A stretch of DNA of 6,871 nucleotides from an uncultured Atopobium sp. GTDB lineage: Bacteria; Actinomycetota; Coriobacteriia; Coriobacteriales; Atopobiaceae. The stretch covers positions 1-6,871 of the forward strand of contig CAMPCT010000116.1 in NCBI GenBank assembly GCA_946647055.1. Reading direction: 5' to 3'. Position 1 is the stretch's first letter. Every line of letters begins with the position of its first letter. The notes beneath the pieces are model-generated. The model was not told the origin of the DNA, searched no databases, and saw only the letters and a list, made by a program, of their open reading frames with translations. The translations under genes and the position numbers were made by a program. This document shows positions 1 through 5,937 of the stretch, piece by piece.

Positions 1-1005
1 ACGCGCGGCTCCAACTCCGACATGGGGCGCGGCGGCACGTTCGACCTCGTGGTGATAGACGAGGCGCAGAGCTACACCGACGCGCAGGACGCGGCGCTCT
101 CGCCGCTCAACAGCGCGGCGCCGCACGGCAGCCCGCAGACCATCCTCATGGGGACGGTGCCCGACCCCGCCGCCGCCTACAAGGGCGAGCGGTTCGCGTC
201 CATCCGCTCCATGCTCCACGACGACCCCTACGCGGGCGCCTGCATCCACGAGTGGTCCGTCCCCGAGATGGGCGACCCGATGGACGTGGCGCGCTGGTAC
301 CGCGCCAACCCGTCGCTGGGCTACCAGCTGCTGGAGTCGGCGCTGGAGCGCGACGCCCGCATCATGGCGCCCGACGCGTTCGCGCGCGAGCACCTGGGAT
401 GGTGGCCCGAGCGCACGGTGCTGCTCGACCTGCCGATAAAGCAGGCCGACTGGGCGGCATGCGAGGGCAGGTCGCCCGAGCGCGGCGGCATCGTCTGCTA
501 CGCCGTGAAGTTCAGCCCCGACGGCTCGACGGGCGCCATGGCGGCATGCCACCGCAGGGAGGGGCGCGCGCCGTTCGTCTACATCGTCGAGGCGCGCTCG
601 CTCGCGGGCGGGCTCGGATGGTTCGTGGACTCGCTCTCCAAGGTGGCTGGCGAGGCCGCCCAGATCGTCATCGACGGCCAGAGCAACGCGCAGGCGCTCA
701 ACGACCGCCTGCTCGCCGCCCACGTGCCGCGGCAGTGCATCATCCGCCCGAGGACGGGCGACGTGATAGCCGCCTGCTCGTCGTTCGCCAACGCCGTCAA
801 GGAGCGCGCCGTGGAGCACTACGGCCAGCCGCTCCTCGACGCGAGCGCCACGGGGTGCACCCGCAGGCGCATCGGCTCCAACGGCGGCTGGGGCTTCCAG
901 TCGGAAGACGACGCCGACGCCACGCTCGTCGAGGCCGCGTGCCTCGCGTACTGGGCGGCCATGACGACCAAGCGCAAGCCCGGAAGGAAGGCCATAGTCA
1001 GATGA
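1..1005 (+). CDS. Phage terminase large subunit, C-terminal part (5' end cut by window)
   Basis: This is the packaging motor ATPase and nuclease, which cuts concatemeric phage DNA and drives it through the portal into the procapsid. The reading frame is open from base 1, so the start and the Walker A loop lie upstream. In fragment numbering, a hydrophobic strand leading into Walker B (DLVVIDEAQ, residues 15-23) supplies the catalytic Asp-Glu pair, and QTILMGTVPDP (about 46-56) fits the coupling motif III. The C-terminal half resembles the RNase H-like nuclease: VKFSPDG (169-175), IVIDGQ (222-227) and an acidic run SEDDADA (301-307) sit where the three acidic clusters are expected. The first cluster has Lys170 where many families have Asp; Asp174 follows shortly. 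The gene ends in a TGA that overlaps the portal ATG (ATGA), which suggests translational coupling. The family assignment is confident; the exact terminase subfamily is not. Confidence 0.93.
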   Translation, partial: TRGSNSDMGRGGTFDLVVIDEAQSYTDAQDAALSPLNSAAPHGSPQTILMGTVPDPAAAYKGERFASIRSMLHDDPYAGACIHEWSVPEMGDPMDVARWYRANPSLGYQLLESALERDARIMAPDAFAREHLGWWPERTVLLDLPIKQADWAACEGRSPERGGIVCYAVKFSPDGSTGAMAACHRREGRAPFVYIVEARSLAGGLGWFVDSLSKVAGEAAQIVIDGQSNAQALNDRLLAAHVPRQCIIRPRTGDVIAACSSFANAVKERAVEHYGQPLLDASATGCTRRRIGSNGGWGFQSEDDADATLVEAACLAYWAAMTTKRKPGRKAIVR

Positions 1006-2402
1006 TCAAGCTACCGATGCAGGTCTCGGCGGCGGGCGGGCTCCGCGACGCCGACCGCGACCTCGTGCGCAGGCTCGTGGACGAGTGGGAGCGCCACTCG
1101 CGCCGCAACGAGCTGCGCCACGCCTACTACATCATGCACAACAGGCTCGTCGACCTCGGCATCAGCGTGCCGCCCGAGCTGCGCAACCTCAACGCCGCGT
1201 GCGGATGGGGCAAGAAGTGCGTGGACGTCATGGTCGAGCACTCCAAGTTCGACGGCTTCACCGCCGCCGACGCCGACGTGCAGGCCGAGCTCGACGCCAT
1301 GCAGCGCGCCAGCAGGATGCGCACGCTCTACCGCAAGGCCGCGACCTCGGCGCTGGAGCAGTGCTTTGCGCTGTGGTTCGTCTCCGCCGACGACGACGGG
1401 ACGCCGCGCGTCCACGCCTACCCCGCGAGCTGGTGCGGCGTCACGTGGGACTACGCGGCGGGCGACATAGAGGCCGCGTGCTTCATCGTATCCATGCGCA
1501 AGGTGCGCGGCGGCGGGCTCGTGCCCGACTGGGTGAACGTGGCGACCGCCGAGAACCTCATCCGCATCCGCCGCGACGGCGGCGCATCCTGGACGGCGGA
1601 ATATGAGCCACATGGGCTCGGGCGCGTCCCGTGCTTCGCGATGGCATACGAGCCGACGCTCCAGCGCCCGCTCGGCGCGTCGCGCATCACCCGCGAGGTC
1701 ATGGGCTACATCGACTCGGCGGTGCGCGCCAACGTCAACGAGGAGATAGCCTCCGCGTTCGCGGCATCCGCGCAGAAGTACCTGCTCGGCACCGACGGCG
1801 ACCCGTTCGAGGCCGTGAGCCGCTGGGACGCCTACATCGGCAACATCTTCAATATCGACCGCGACGAGAACGGCGACGTGCCGACCTACGGCCAGCTGCC
1901 GCAGCCGAGCATGCAGCCGCTCTCCGACCATTGGCGCCTGCTCTGCGGGCGCATGAGCGCCGCGACGGGCATCCACGTCTCCCAGTTCGGGCAGGTGCAC
2001 GACCAGCCCTCGTCGAGCGACGCCATCTACGCGGAGAACGAGCCGCTCATCCTCAAGGTCAAGGACTGGAACGAGGACGCGGGCGACGTGCTCTCCGACG
2101 TGGCCGTCGCCATGCTCGCCACCGAGCGCGGCACCACGTTCGCCGAGGCGCGCAGGGAATCGCCCGCAATCATGGCGCGGTTCAGCAACCCGGCCATGCC
2201 CACGCTCGCGCAGCAGACCGACTCCGCCGTCAAGATCGCGTCGATGGTGGACGGCTTCTCGTCCACTCCGACGTGGTGGGAGCTCAACGGCTTCTCGCAG
2301 GAGGAGCGCGAGCGCATCGACCGCGAGCTCGCGCGCGTGAACGCGAACCGCACGCTGCTCGACTTGATGGGGGCATCGGATGGCGACGATAACGCGCTCT
2401 AA
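1002..2402 (+). CDS. Phage portal protein (SPP1 gp6-like)
   Basis: This 466-residue protein should form the dodecameric ring at the packaging vertex, through which DNA enters and leaves and on which the terminase and neck dock. The length is normal for SPP1-gp6-type portals. Supporting features are the N-terminal helix-rich segment followed by LNAACGWGKKCVDV (residues about 63-76), a central segment around IDSAVRANVNEEIASAF where portals carry stem and wing helices, and SSSDAIYAENEPLILKV (337-353), which matches the helix typical of Gram-positive phage portals near the crown. The ATG overlaps the terminase stop as ATGA. A purine-rich GGAAGGAAG lies at 982-990, spaced 11 bases, and supports this start. 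The frame stays open well upstream of 1002, but that part overlaps the terminase gene and has the composition of a shadow frame. Position between terminase and MuF protein is the canonical order. Confidence 0.94.
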   Translation: MIKLPMQVSAAGGLRDADRDLVRRLVDEWERHSRRNELRHAYYIMHNRLVDLGISVPPELRNLNAACGWGKKCVDVMVEHSKFDGFTAADADVQAELDAMQRASRMRTLYRKAATSALEQCFALWFVSADDDGTPRVHAYPASWCGVTWDYAAGDIEAACFIVSMRKVRGGGLVPDWVNVATAENLIRIRRDGGASWTAEYEPHGLGRVPCFAMAYEPTLQRPLGASRITREVMGYIDSAVRANVNEEIASAFAASAQKYLLGTDGDPFEAVSRWDAYIGNIFNIDRDENGDVPTYGQLPQPSMQPLSDHWRLLCGRMSAATGIHVSQFGQVHDQPSSSDAIYAENEPLILKVKDWNEDAGDVLSDVAVAMLATERGTTFAEARRESPAIMARFSNPAMPTLAQQTDSAVKIASMVDGFSSTPTWWELNGFSQEERERIDRELARVNANRTLLDLMGASDGDDNAL

Positions 2403-3057
2403 GCTCGCAGCCTACAGGCGCGCGGTGCAGGCGGCGCAGGGAAACGCCGCGGAGGCGGCGCGCAGGGCGCTCGCGAGATGGGATGCGGCCAACCCGACCG
2501 CCACCGTCGAGCAGGCCCGCGAGGCCGCAATCCGCATCGCGCAGGCCGCGGTGGACGCATACGGCGGCGCGGCGTCCAGCGCGTCGTGCGCGCTCTTCGA
2601 CTCCGTGATGGAGGCCGAGGGCGTGAATGTCGGCGCGGCCCGCATGGCGTCGACCGCCGCGAGGCATGGAGCCGTCGAGGGCACCGTGCACCGCGTGGCG
2701 GGGGCGCTGGACGGCTCGCCCGAGTCGTTCGAGGCGTTCTCGCAGGCCATCGGGCAGCTCGCATCCCGCGAGGTCAAGCTGGCCGCCGACCTCACCGTCG
2801 AGCAGAACGTGGAGCGCGCCACCAAGACCAGAGCGGGCCGCAGGGTGCGCTACGCGCGCGTCCCGGGCGGCTCCGACCCGTGCGCATGGTGCGCCATGCT
2901 CGCGAGCCGCGGCTTCGTGTACATGAGCGCCGAGAGCGCATCGGCGGCGAGCCACCACCACTGCTCGTGCTCCATCGTGCCGGGCGTGAGCGGCTCGACG
3001 AAGGTGGACGGCTACGACCCCGGCTACTACAAGGGCGTCTGGGCGTCCAAACGCTGA
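2380..3057 (+). CDS. MuF-like minor head protein (short form)
   Basis: This 225-residue protein belongs with MuF/SPP1-gp7-type minor head proteins, which bind the portal, enter the procapsid in a few copies and can influence DNA ejection. The N-terminal two thirds is Ala-rich and helical. The C-terminal module is the diagnostic part: DPCAWCAMLASRGFVY (C168 and C171), then SHHHCSC (H192-H194, C195, C197), followed by a short tail ending GYYKGVWASKR. The Cys/His spacing looks like a metal site, but this is an inference. The start at 2380 is the only one available, because an in-frame TGA lies at 2365-2367. It overlaps the end of the portal gene by 23 bases, and GGGGG at 2369-2373 is a weak ribosome binding site, so it probably relies on coupling to portal translation. 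Many MuF proteins are longer and some carry C-terminal effector domains; this one has only the core. Confidence 0.85.
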   Translation: MATITRSKLAAYRRAVQAAQGNAAEAARRALARWDAANPTATVEQAREAAIRIAQAAVDAYGGAASSASCALFDSVMEAEGVNVGAARMASTAARHGAVEGTVHRVAGALDGSPESFEAFSQAIGQLASREVKLAADLTVEQNVERATKTRAGRRVRYARVPGGSDPCAWCAMLASRGFVYMSAESASAASHHHCSCSIVPGVSGSTKVDGYDPGYYKGVWASKR

Positions 3058-3071
3058 GCGATTCTAAGGCG

Positions 3072-3087
3072 TTCCAAGGCTTTGGAA
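3072..3087 (+). repeat. Small inverted repeat (TTCCAA / TTGGAA)
   Basis: TTCCAA at 3072-3077 and TTGGAA at 3082-3087 form a perfect 6-bp inverted repeat around a GGCT loop, just after the MuF stop codon. Its right arm shares bases 3085-3087 with the outer stem of the next hairpin, so the full forms of the two cannot coexist. Function is unknown, and a chance palindrome is possible. Confidence 0.4.
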
Positions 3088-3115
3088 GATGCGCCCCCGA
3101 CTCGGGGGCGTCTTC
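3085..3115 (+). terminator. GC-rich hairpin after the MuF gene, possible weak terminator
   Basis: CGCCCCCG (3092-3099) and CGGGGGCG (3103-3110) form a perfect 8-bp stem with an ACT loop. GAAGA (3085-3089) and TCTTC (3111-3115) extend it outward with a two-base TG bulge on the left side. It lies 27 bases after the MuF stop codon. The base following the stem is TCTTCATAT rather than a clean T run, so it could be a weak or Rho-assisted terminator, an RNA stability or processing element, or a read-through attenuator before the capsid genes. The structure is certain in sequence; its role is inferred. Confidence 0.5.
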
Positions 3116-3126
3116 ATATGAGAGCA

Positions 3127-3162
3127 CGCCCGAAACGGGCGCAGGATGCCCCGAAACGGGGC
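3127..3162 (+). repeat. Two tandem GC hairpins with identical CCCGAAACGGG cores
   Basis: CGCCCG-AAA-CGGGCG (3127-3141) and GCCCCG-AAA-CGGGGC (3148-3162) are two perfect 6-bp stem-loops with AAA loops, 21 bases apart start to start and sharing an 11-base core. The second ends two bases before the ribosome binding site of the scaffold gene. They lie in the untranslated leader if the scaffold starts at 3179. Possible roles are protecting the capsid-gene mRNA from 5' decay after processing, tuning initiation, or binding a regulator. Nothing in the sequence decides among these. Confidence 0.6.
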
Positions 3163-3163
3163 G

Positions 3164-3170
3164 GGAAGGA
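3164..3170 (+). promoter_or_regulatory. Shine-Dalgarno site that fixes the scaffold start
   Basis: GGAAGGA sits eight bases before the ATG at 3179. An in-frame ATG also exists at 3146, but it is inside the spacer between the two hairpins and would place this site and the second hairpin within coding sequence. The strong, well-spaced site favours 3179. Confidence 0.8.
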
Positions 3171-3178
3171 CGGCATCG

Positions 3179-3646
3179 ATGGCAGACGAGAACATCCAGC
3201 AGACGCAGCAGGGGGACGGCGCCGCAACGGAGCCCGACTGGAAGGCCCTCTACGAGCAGGCCGCCGCGGACGCGGAGAAGTGGAAGGCCATGAGCCGCAA
3301 GAACGAGGCAAAGGCCAAGGGCAACGCGGACGCCGCGGAGCAGCTGGCCGACCTCTCCGAGCGCCTAGCCGCCATCGAGGCGGAGAACGGGGCGCTCAAG
3401 GCGCAGGCGGCGCGCACGGAGCTCGTCTCCAAGGTCGCCGCATCGACGGGCGTGCCCGAGGCCATCGTGGCATCGCTCGCCGCGAACGACGAGGACGCGC
3501 TGACGCGGGCCGCAACGGCCATCGCCGACTCGTTCAAGCCCAAGGGCGGCGCCCCCAAGGCGCCCGAGGCGGGACGCTTCCCGCAGGACGGCGCGGAGCA
3601 CGACGACATCCACGAGCTCGCGCGCCAGCTTTTCAACCGCAACTAA
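3179..3646 (+). CDS. Capsid scaffolding protein
   Basis: This 155-residue acidic, helical protein should act as the internal scaffold that directs major capsid protein assembly into procapsids and then leaves or is removed. The N-terminus is polar and disordered (Gln, Asp, Glu rich). Residues 21-50 contain the W-K-R-K-N-rich segment seen in Gram-positive phage scaffolds (W21, W35, SRKNEAKAKGN). Residues 56-73 keep hydrophobics at heptad a/d positions (L56, L59, L63, I66, L73, with N70), indicating a coiled coil. GVPEAIVASLAANDEDAL (91-108) is the usual post-coil motif. A Pro/Gly/Lys linker then leads to the C-terminal helix ELARQLFNRN, the probable capsid-contact end. The small separate scaffold directly before the capsid gene is the classic arrangement. 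No prohead protease is encoded nearby. The start is set by the GGAAGGA site at 3164-3170. Confidence 0.88.
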   Translation: MADENIQQTQQGDGAATEPDWKALYEQAAADAEKWKAMSRKNEAKAKGNADAAEQLADLSERLAAIEAENGALKAQAARTELVSKVAASTGVPEAIVASLAANDEDALTRAATAIADSFKPKGGAPKAPEAGRFPQDGAEHDDIHELARQLFNRN

Positions 3647-3661
3647 GGAAGGAGCGCCACC

Positions 3662-4567
3662 ATGGCAGCTACCGGCACCAGCAGCTTCATCAACGCAAAC
3701 TTCACCCTCCCCGGCGAGATCGCCGAGGGCATCTGGAAGAAGGCCCAGTCCCAGTCCACCATCGCCCGCCTCGCGGGCGCGCAGCCGCAGAAGTTCGGCA
3801 AGACCAACGTGATGGTCCTCTCCGCCGCCCCCAAGGCCGAGCTCGTGGGCGAGTCCGCCCAGAAGGGCGAGACCCCCTCGACCTACGCGAGCAAGGTCGT
3901 GACCCCGCTCAAGCTCCAGGTCACCATGCGCGCGTCCAACGAGGTCATGTGGGCCGACGAGGACTACCAGGTCGGCATCCTCGCCGACATGGCCGAGAAC
4001 GCGGGCATCGCGCTCGGACGCGCCCTCGACATCGTGGGCTACCACAAGATGAACCCGCTCACGGGCACCGTCTCGCAGGCCGTGGCCGAGGGCATCTGCG
4101 ACACCACCAACAGCGCCACCCTCGCCAGCGGCAAGTACGACGCCGCCATCGAGGCCGCAGCGGGCCTCGTCATCGCCGACGGCTACACCCCCACGGGCAT
4201 CGCGCTCGACCCCGTGTGCGCCTACGGCCTCGGCTCGCAGCGCGACGGCGAGTCCCGCAAGCTGTACCCCGAGGTCGGCTTCGGCACCAACATGACCAGC
4301 TTCCTCGGCATCAACGCAGCCGTTGGCGACACCGTCTCCGCCAAGCAGGAGGCGGCAACCGCCACCAACGTCCTCGCCATCGTGGGCCAGTTCGACGCGT
4401 TCCGCTGGGGCGTCCAGCGCGACATCGCCGCCCACCTCATCGAGTTCGGCGACCCCGACGGCCTCGGCGACCTCCAGCGTCTGAACCAGATCGCCATCCG
4501 CGCCGAGATCGTCTACGGCATCGGCATCATGGACCTCGACGCGTTCGCCAAGGTCGTCTCCGCCTAA
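3662..4567 (+). CDS. Major capsid protein, HK97 fold
   Basis: This 301-residue protein is the main shell subunit. The N-terminus FINANFTLPGEIAEGIWKKA (residues 9-28) and QSTIARLAG are typical of short HK97-fold capsid proteins of Gram-positive siphophages. A Gly/Lys/Glu-rich stretch near residues 60-75 (AELVGESAQKGETPST) fits the E-loop. The segment around 83-93 (TPLKLQVTMRA) fits the P-domain strands and spine. The C-terminal NQIAIRAEIVYGIGIMDLDAF (from about 277) is the conserved end of the fold. Length and the absence of an N-terminal delta domain agree with a separate scaffold. The ATG follows GGAAGGAG (3647-3654) by seven bases, 15 bases after the scaffold stop. Arg codons are all CGC apart from one CGT, with no AGG, AGA or ATA, unlike the upstream genes. 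This fits a very highly translated gene. Confidence 0.93.
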   Translation: MAATGTSSFINANFTLPGEIAEGIWKKAQSQSTIARLAGAQPQKFGKTNVMVLSAAPKAELVGESAQKGETPSTYASKVVTPLKLQVTMRASNEVMWADEDYQVGILADMAENAGIALGRALDIVGYHKMNPLTGTVSQAVAEGICDTTNSATLASGKYDAAIEAAAGLVIADGYTPTGIALDPVCAYGLGSQRDGESRKLYPEVGFGTNMTSFLGINAAVGDTVSAKQEAATATNVLAIVGQFDAFRWGVQRDIAAHLIEFGDPDGLGDLQRLNQIAIRAEIVYGIGIMDLDAFAKVVSA

Positions 4568-4578
4568 AGGAGGGCGCC

Positions 4579-4734
4579 ATGCGCTACATCCACATCCCGA
4601 CGGCCACGCCCGTCGAGTGCGACCGCGAGCTCGACCCCGCCATCTACAGGAAGGTGGACGGGCCCGCGCCCAAGGCGGAGCCCAAGCCCGCGCCCAAGCG
4701 CAGGGCATCCAAGCCCAAGAAGGCCGCAGAGTAA
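4579..4734 (+). CDS. Small basic protein after the major capsid gene, function unknown
   Basis: This 51-residue gene lies between the major capsid protein and the first neck gene, with AAAGGAGGG (4566-4574) as a strong ribosome binding site four bases before ATG. That site, and its end exactly 10 bases before the next start, support it as real. The N-terminal half, MRYIHIPTATPVECDREL, is compact and followed by an acidic-to-aromatic stretch (DPAIYRKVDG). The C-terminal half, from residue 29, is a Pro/Ala/Lys tail containing KPAPK and ending KPKKAAE, likely disordered and positively charged. Small proteins of this style (short Tyr-containing head, Lys/Pro/Ala tail) are common directly after capsid genes in Gram-positive phages and are usually left as hypothetical. 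A head-associated or DNA-contacting role is plausible but not shown. Confidence 0.8.
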   Translation: MRYIHIPTATPVECDRELDPAIYRKVDGPAPKAEPKPAPKRRASKPKKAAE

Positions 4735-4744
4735 GGAGGCCGCC

Positions 4745-5146
4745 ATGGAGGCGTTCGCAACCGTGGAGCAGCTGGAGGCGGGCTGGCGCGCCCTCTCGGA
4801 GGACGAGCAGGCCGTCGCGTCCGAGCTGCTCGACCGCGCCTCGGCGCAGCTCGCGTCCATGCTCTCGCAGAAGGGCATCGCGATCGTGGACGGCGACGAG
4901 GTGCAGCAGCTCAACCTCTGCACCGCCGTCTGCAACATGGTGCGGCGCTCCATGGCGTCCTACGGCGCCGAGGGCGTCCAGACCATGCAGCAGAGCATCG
5001 GCAGCACGAGCGCGTCCGTCACGTGGAGCAACCCCGACGGCGCGTTCTATCTGAGCAAGAACGACAAGATCGCGCTCGGCCTGCTCGGCAGCGGCGGGTA
5101 CCGCAGCGTGCGCGCGCGCACGTTCGCCGACGGGGAGGCGGTCTAG
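4745..5146 (+). CDS. Head-tail connector, Gp19/Gp15/Gp42-like
   Basis: This 133-residue protein fits the phage Gp19/Gp15/Gp42 family, adaptors related to head-completion proteins that form a ring under the portal. The helical N-terminal pattern VEQLEAGWRALSEDEQA (residues 7-23) followed by ELLDRASAQLASML (27-40) is typical: a short opening helix, a Leu-x-Glu-Asp-Glu turn, and a helix whose Asp and Ala residues pack in the ring. The middle carries CTAVCNMVRRSM, and the C-terminal part GSTSASVTWSNPDGAFYLSK followed by DKIALG matches the family's conserved Ser-rich strand, Gly-x-x-Tyr-Leu and final Leu-Gly. The start follows AAGGAGG (4733-4739) by five bases. Position directly after the capsid block agrees with a first neck protein. 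Confidence 0.85.
   Translation: MEAFATVEQLEAGWRALSEDEQAVASELLDRASAQLASMLSQKGIAIVDGDEVQQLNLCTAVCNMVRRSMASYGAEGVQTMQQSIGSTSASVTWSNPDGAFYLSKNDKIALGLLGSGGYRSVRARTFADGEAV
5132..5138 (+). promoter_or_regulatory. Shine-Dalgarno site that fixes the minor capsid 1 start
   Basis: GGGGAGG lies within the last codons of the connector gene and eight bases before the ATG at 5147, which directly abuts the connector TAG. Later in-frame ATGs at 5162 and 5183 lack such a site, so 5147 is preferred. Confidence 0.7.
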
Positions 5147-5536
5147 ATGCTCTCGGGCATGCCCATGCTCGGCGGCATCAAGATGGCGCCGCTCCCCGCG
5201 TCCGTCATGCCGTCCACCCTCTCCGTGCGCGAGCGCATCGAGGACGACGAGCACGGCGGCTCCTACGGCAACGCCTACTCCATCGCCCACGTGCGCTTCG
5301 AGCGTTCCGCAGCCATAACCGCCGAGACGGCGGCGGGCGCGCAGGGCGGCTACGTCATCGCCACGGGCATGAAGGGCCGCATCTTCATCGACGCCGAGAA
5401 CAGCGAGGGCGCGCGGCAGATAGCCGAGGGCGCCCGCGTCTCCGTCGACGGCGGCGAGCCCATGGAGGCCGTGACGGTCAGCCGCTACGACAACGCCGAC
5501 GGCACCTGCCACCACTGGGAGGTGGACGTCCGATGA
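5147..5536 (+). CDS. Minor capsid protein 1-like neck protein (head closure candidate)
   Basis: This 129-residue protein resembles the phage minor capsid protein 1 family, which by gene order usually corresponds to the head-tail stopper. Matching features are the Pro-rich start (MAPLPASVMPSTLSV, residues 13-27), an acidic-Gly turn then HVRFERS (48-54), the strand GRIFIDAENSEGA (78-89) in the position where the family has Phe-Ile-Asp-x-x-Asn-Ser, and a closing beta segment ARVSVDGGEPMEAVTVSRY (97-114) followed by HWEVDVR. Predicted to be mostly beta strand. The ATG directly follows the previous TAG, and its own TGA overlaps the next gene's ATG (ATGA). Function as stopper is inferred from order and family, not from a catalytic motif. 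Confidence 0.8.
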   Translation: MLSGMPMLGGIKMAPLPASVMPSTLSVRERIEDDEHGGSYGNAYSIAHVRFERSAAITAETAAGAQGGYVIATGMKGRIFIDAENSEGARQIAEGARVSVDGGEPMEAVTVSRYDNADGTCHHWEVDVR

Positions 5537-5937
5537 GCGGCGGCACGTTCAAGTGGTACCCAGCCGCCCGCGCGCAGCTTGAGCGCGCGTTCCTGGGCGC
5601 GCTCACGCAGACCGCCGACGACATCGCCAAGGACGCCGAGCGCCGCGAGGTCGTGCCGCACGCCGAGGGCGCTAGGAAGCAGGGCCACACCGCGGGCAGA
5701 CTCGCGTCCAGCGTCGAGGTCATGCCCGCCAAGGGCGCCAAGGGCGCGCGCATCCAGTGGGGCGCGCCGTTCGCCGCACGCGCCTACTTCCACCCCGAGT
5801 GGGAGTTCTCGCAGAACGTCCACGGCGCCGCCAAGGGCCGCTGGATGGACGACTACATGGCAGGCGGCGAGCTCTCGGGCTACGCCCGCGACCGCTACCG
5901 CGCCAACCTCGGAGGGACGGGGGTGCTGTTCAAGTGA
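5533..5937 (+). CDS. Minor capsid protein 2-like / HK97 gp10-like neck protein
   Basis: This 134-residue protein fits the minor capsid protein 2 and HK97-gp10-like group of neck or tail-completion proteins. The pattern is a long N-terminal helix (residues 10-40, ARAQLERAFLGALTQTADDI), a loop with HTAGRLASSVEV (52-63) where the family has Thr-Gly-x-Leu-x-x-Ser, a strand ARIQWGAPFAARAYFHPEW (72-90) with the conserved Trp-Gly-x-Pro-x-Ala-x-x-x-Tyr arrangement, and GRWMDDYMA (102-110), the conserved Trp helix. The start overlaps the preceding stop as ATGA, with GGGAGG at 5517-5522 spaced ten bases. The frame is open further upstream, but that region is the minor capsid 1 gene. The stop overlaps the next gene as GTGA, so three neck genes appear translationally coupled. 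Confidence 0.82.
   Translation: MSGGTFKWYPAARAQLERAFLGALTQTADDIAKDAERREVVPHAEGARKQGHTAGRLASSVEVMPAKGAKGARIQWGAPFAARAYFHPEWEFSQNVHGAAKGRWMDDYMAGGELSGYARDRYRANLGGTGVLFK

Noticed and set aside
252..1001. In-frame extension of the portal gene to an upstream ATG at 252
   Set aside because: The extension lies wholly inside the terminase gene and reads as an Arg-rich shadow. The ATGA junction at 1002 and normal portal length support the shorter form.
3089..3121. Ten-codon ATG-to-TGA frame within the first GC hairpin, resembling a leader peptide
   Set aside because: Ribosome binding sequence upstream is weak, there is no run of regulatory codons, and short frames of this size are expected by chance. 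It would be worth revisiting only if conserved in relatives.
3146..3178. Alternative upstream ATG adding 11 residues to the scaffold
   Set aside because: It lies between the two triloop hairpins without a good ribosome binding site, whereas 3179 has GGAAGGA at ideal spacing.
3082..4734. Long + strand open frame across scaffold and capsid, sharing its end with the small basic protein
   Set aside because: The upstream part is Arg/His/Gly-rich shadow translation of the scaffold and capsid genes. Only 4579-4734, with its own ribosome binding site, looks real.
3365..5515. Antisense open frame of about 716 codons running opposite the scaffold, capsid and connector genes
   Set aside because: GC-rich coding DNA with C/G third positions commonly lacks stops in the complementary frame. 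The translation is a Gly/Val/Ala/Asp/His-rich low-complexity string with no domain, and the sense strand has well-supported genes throughout.
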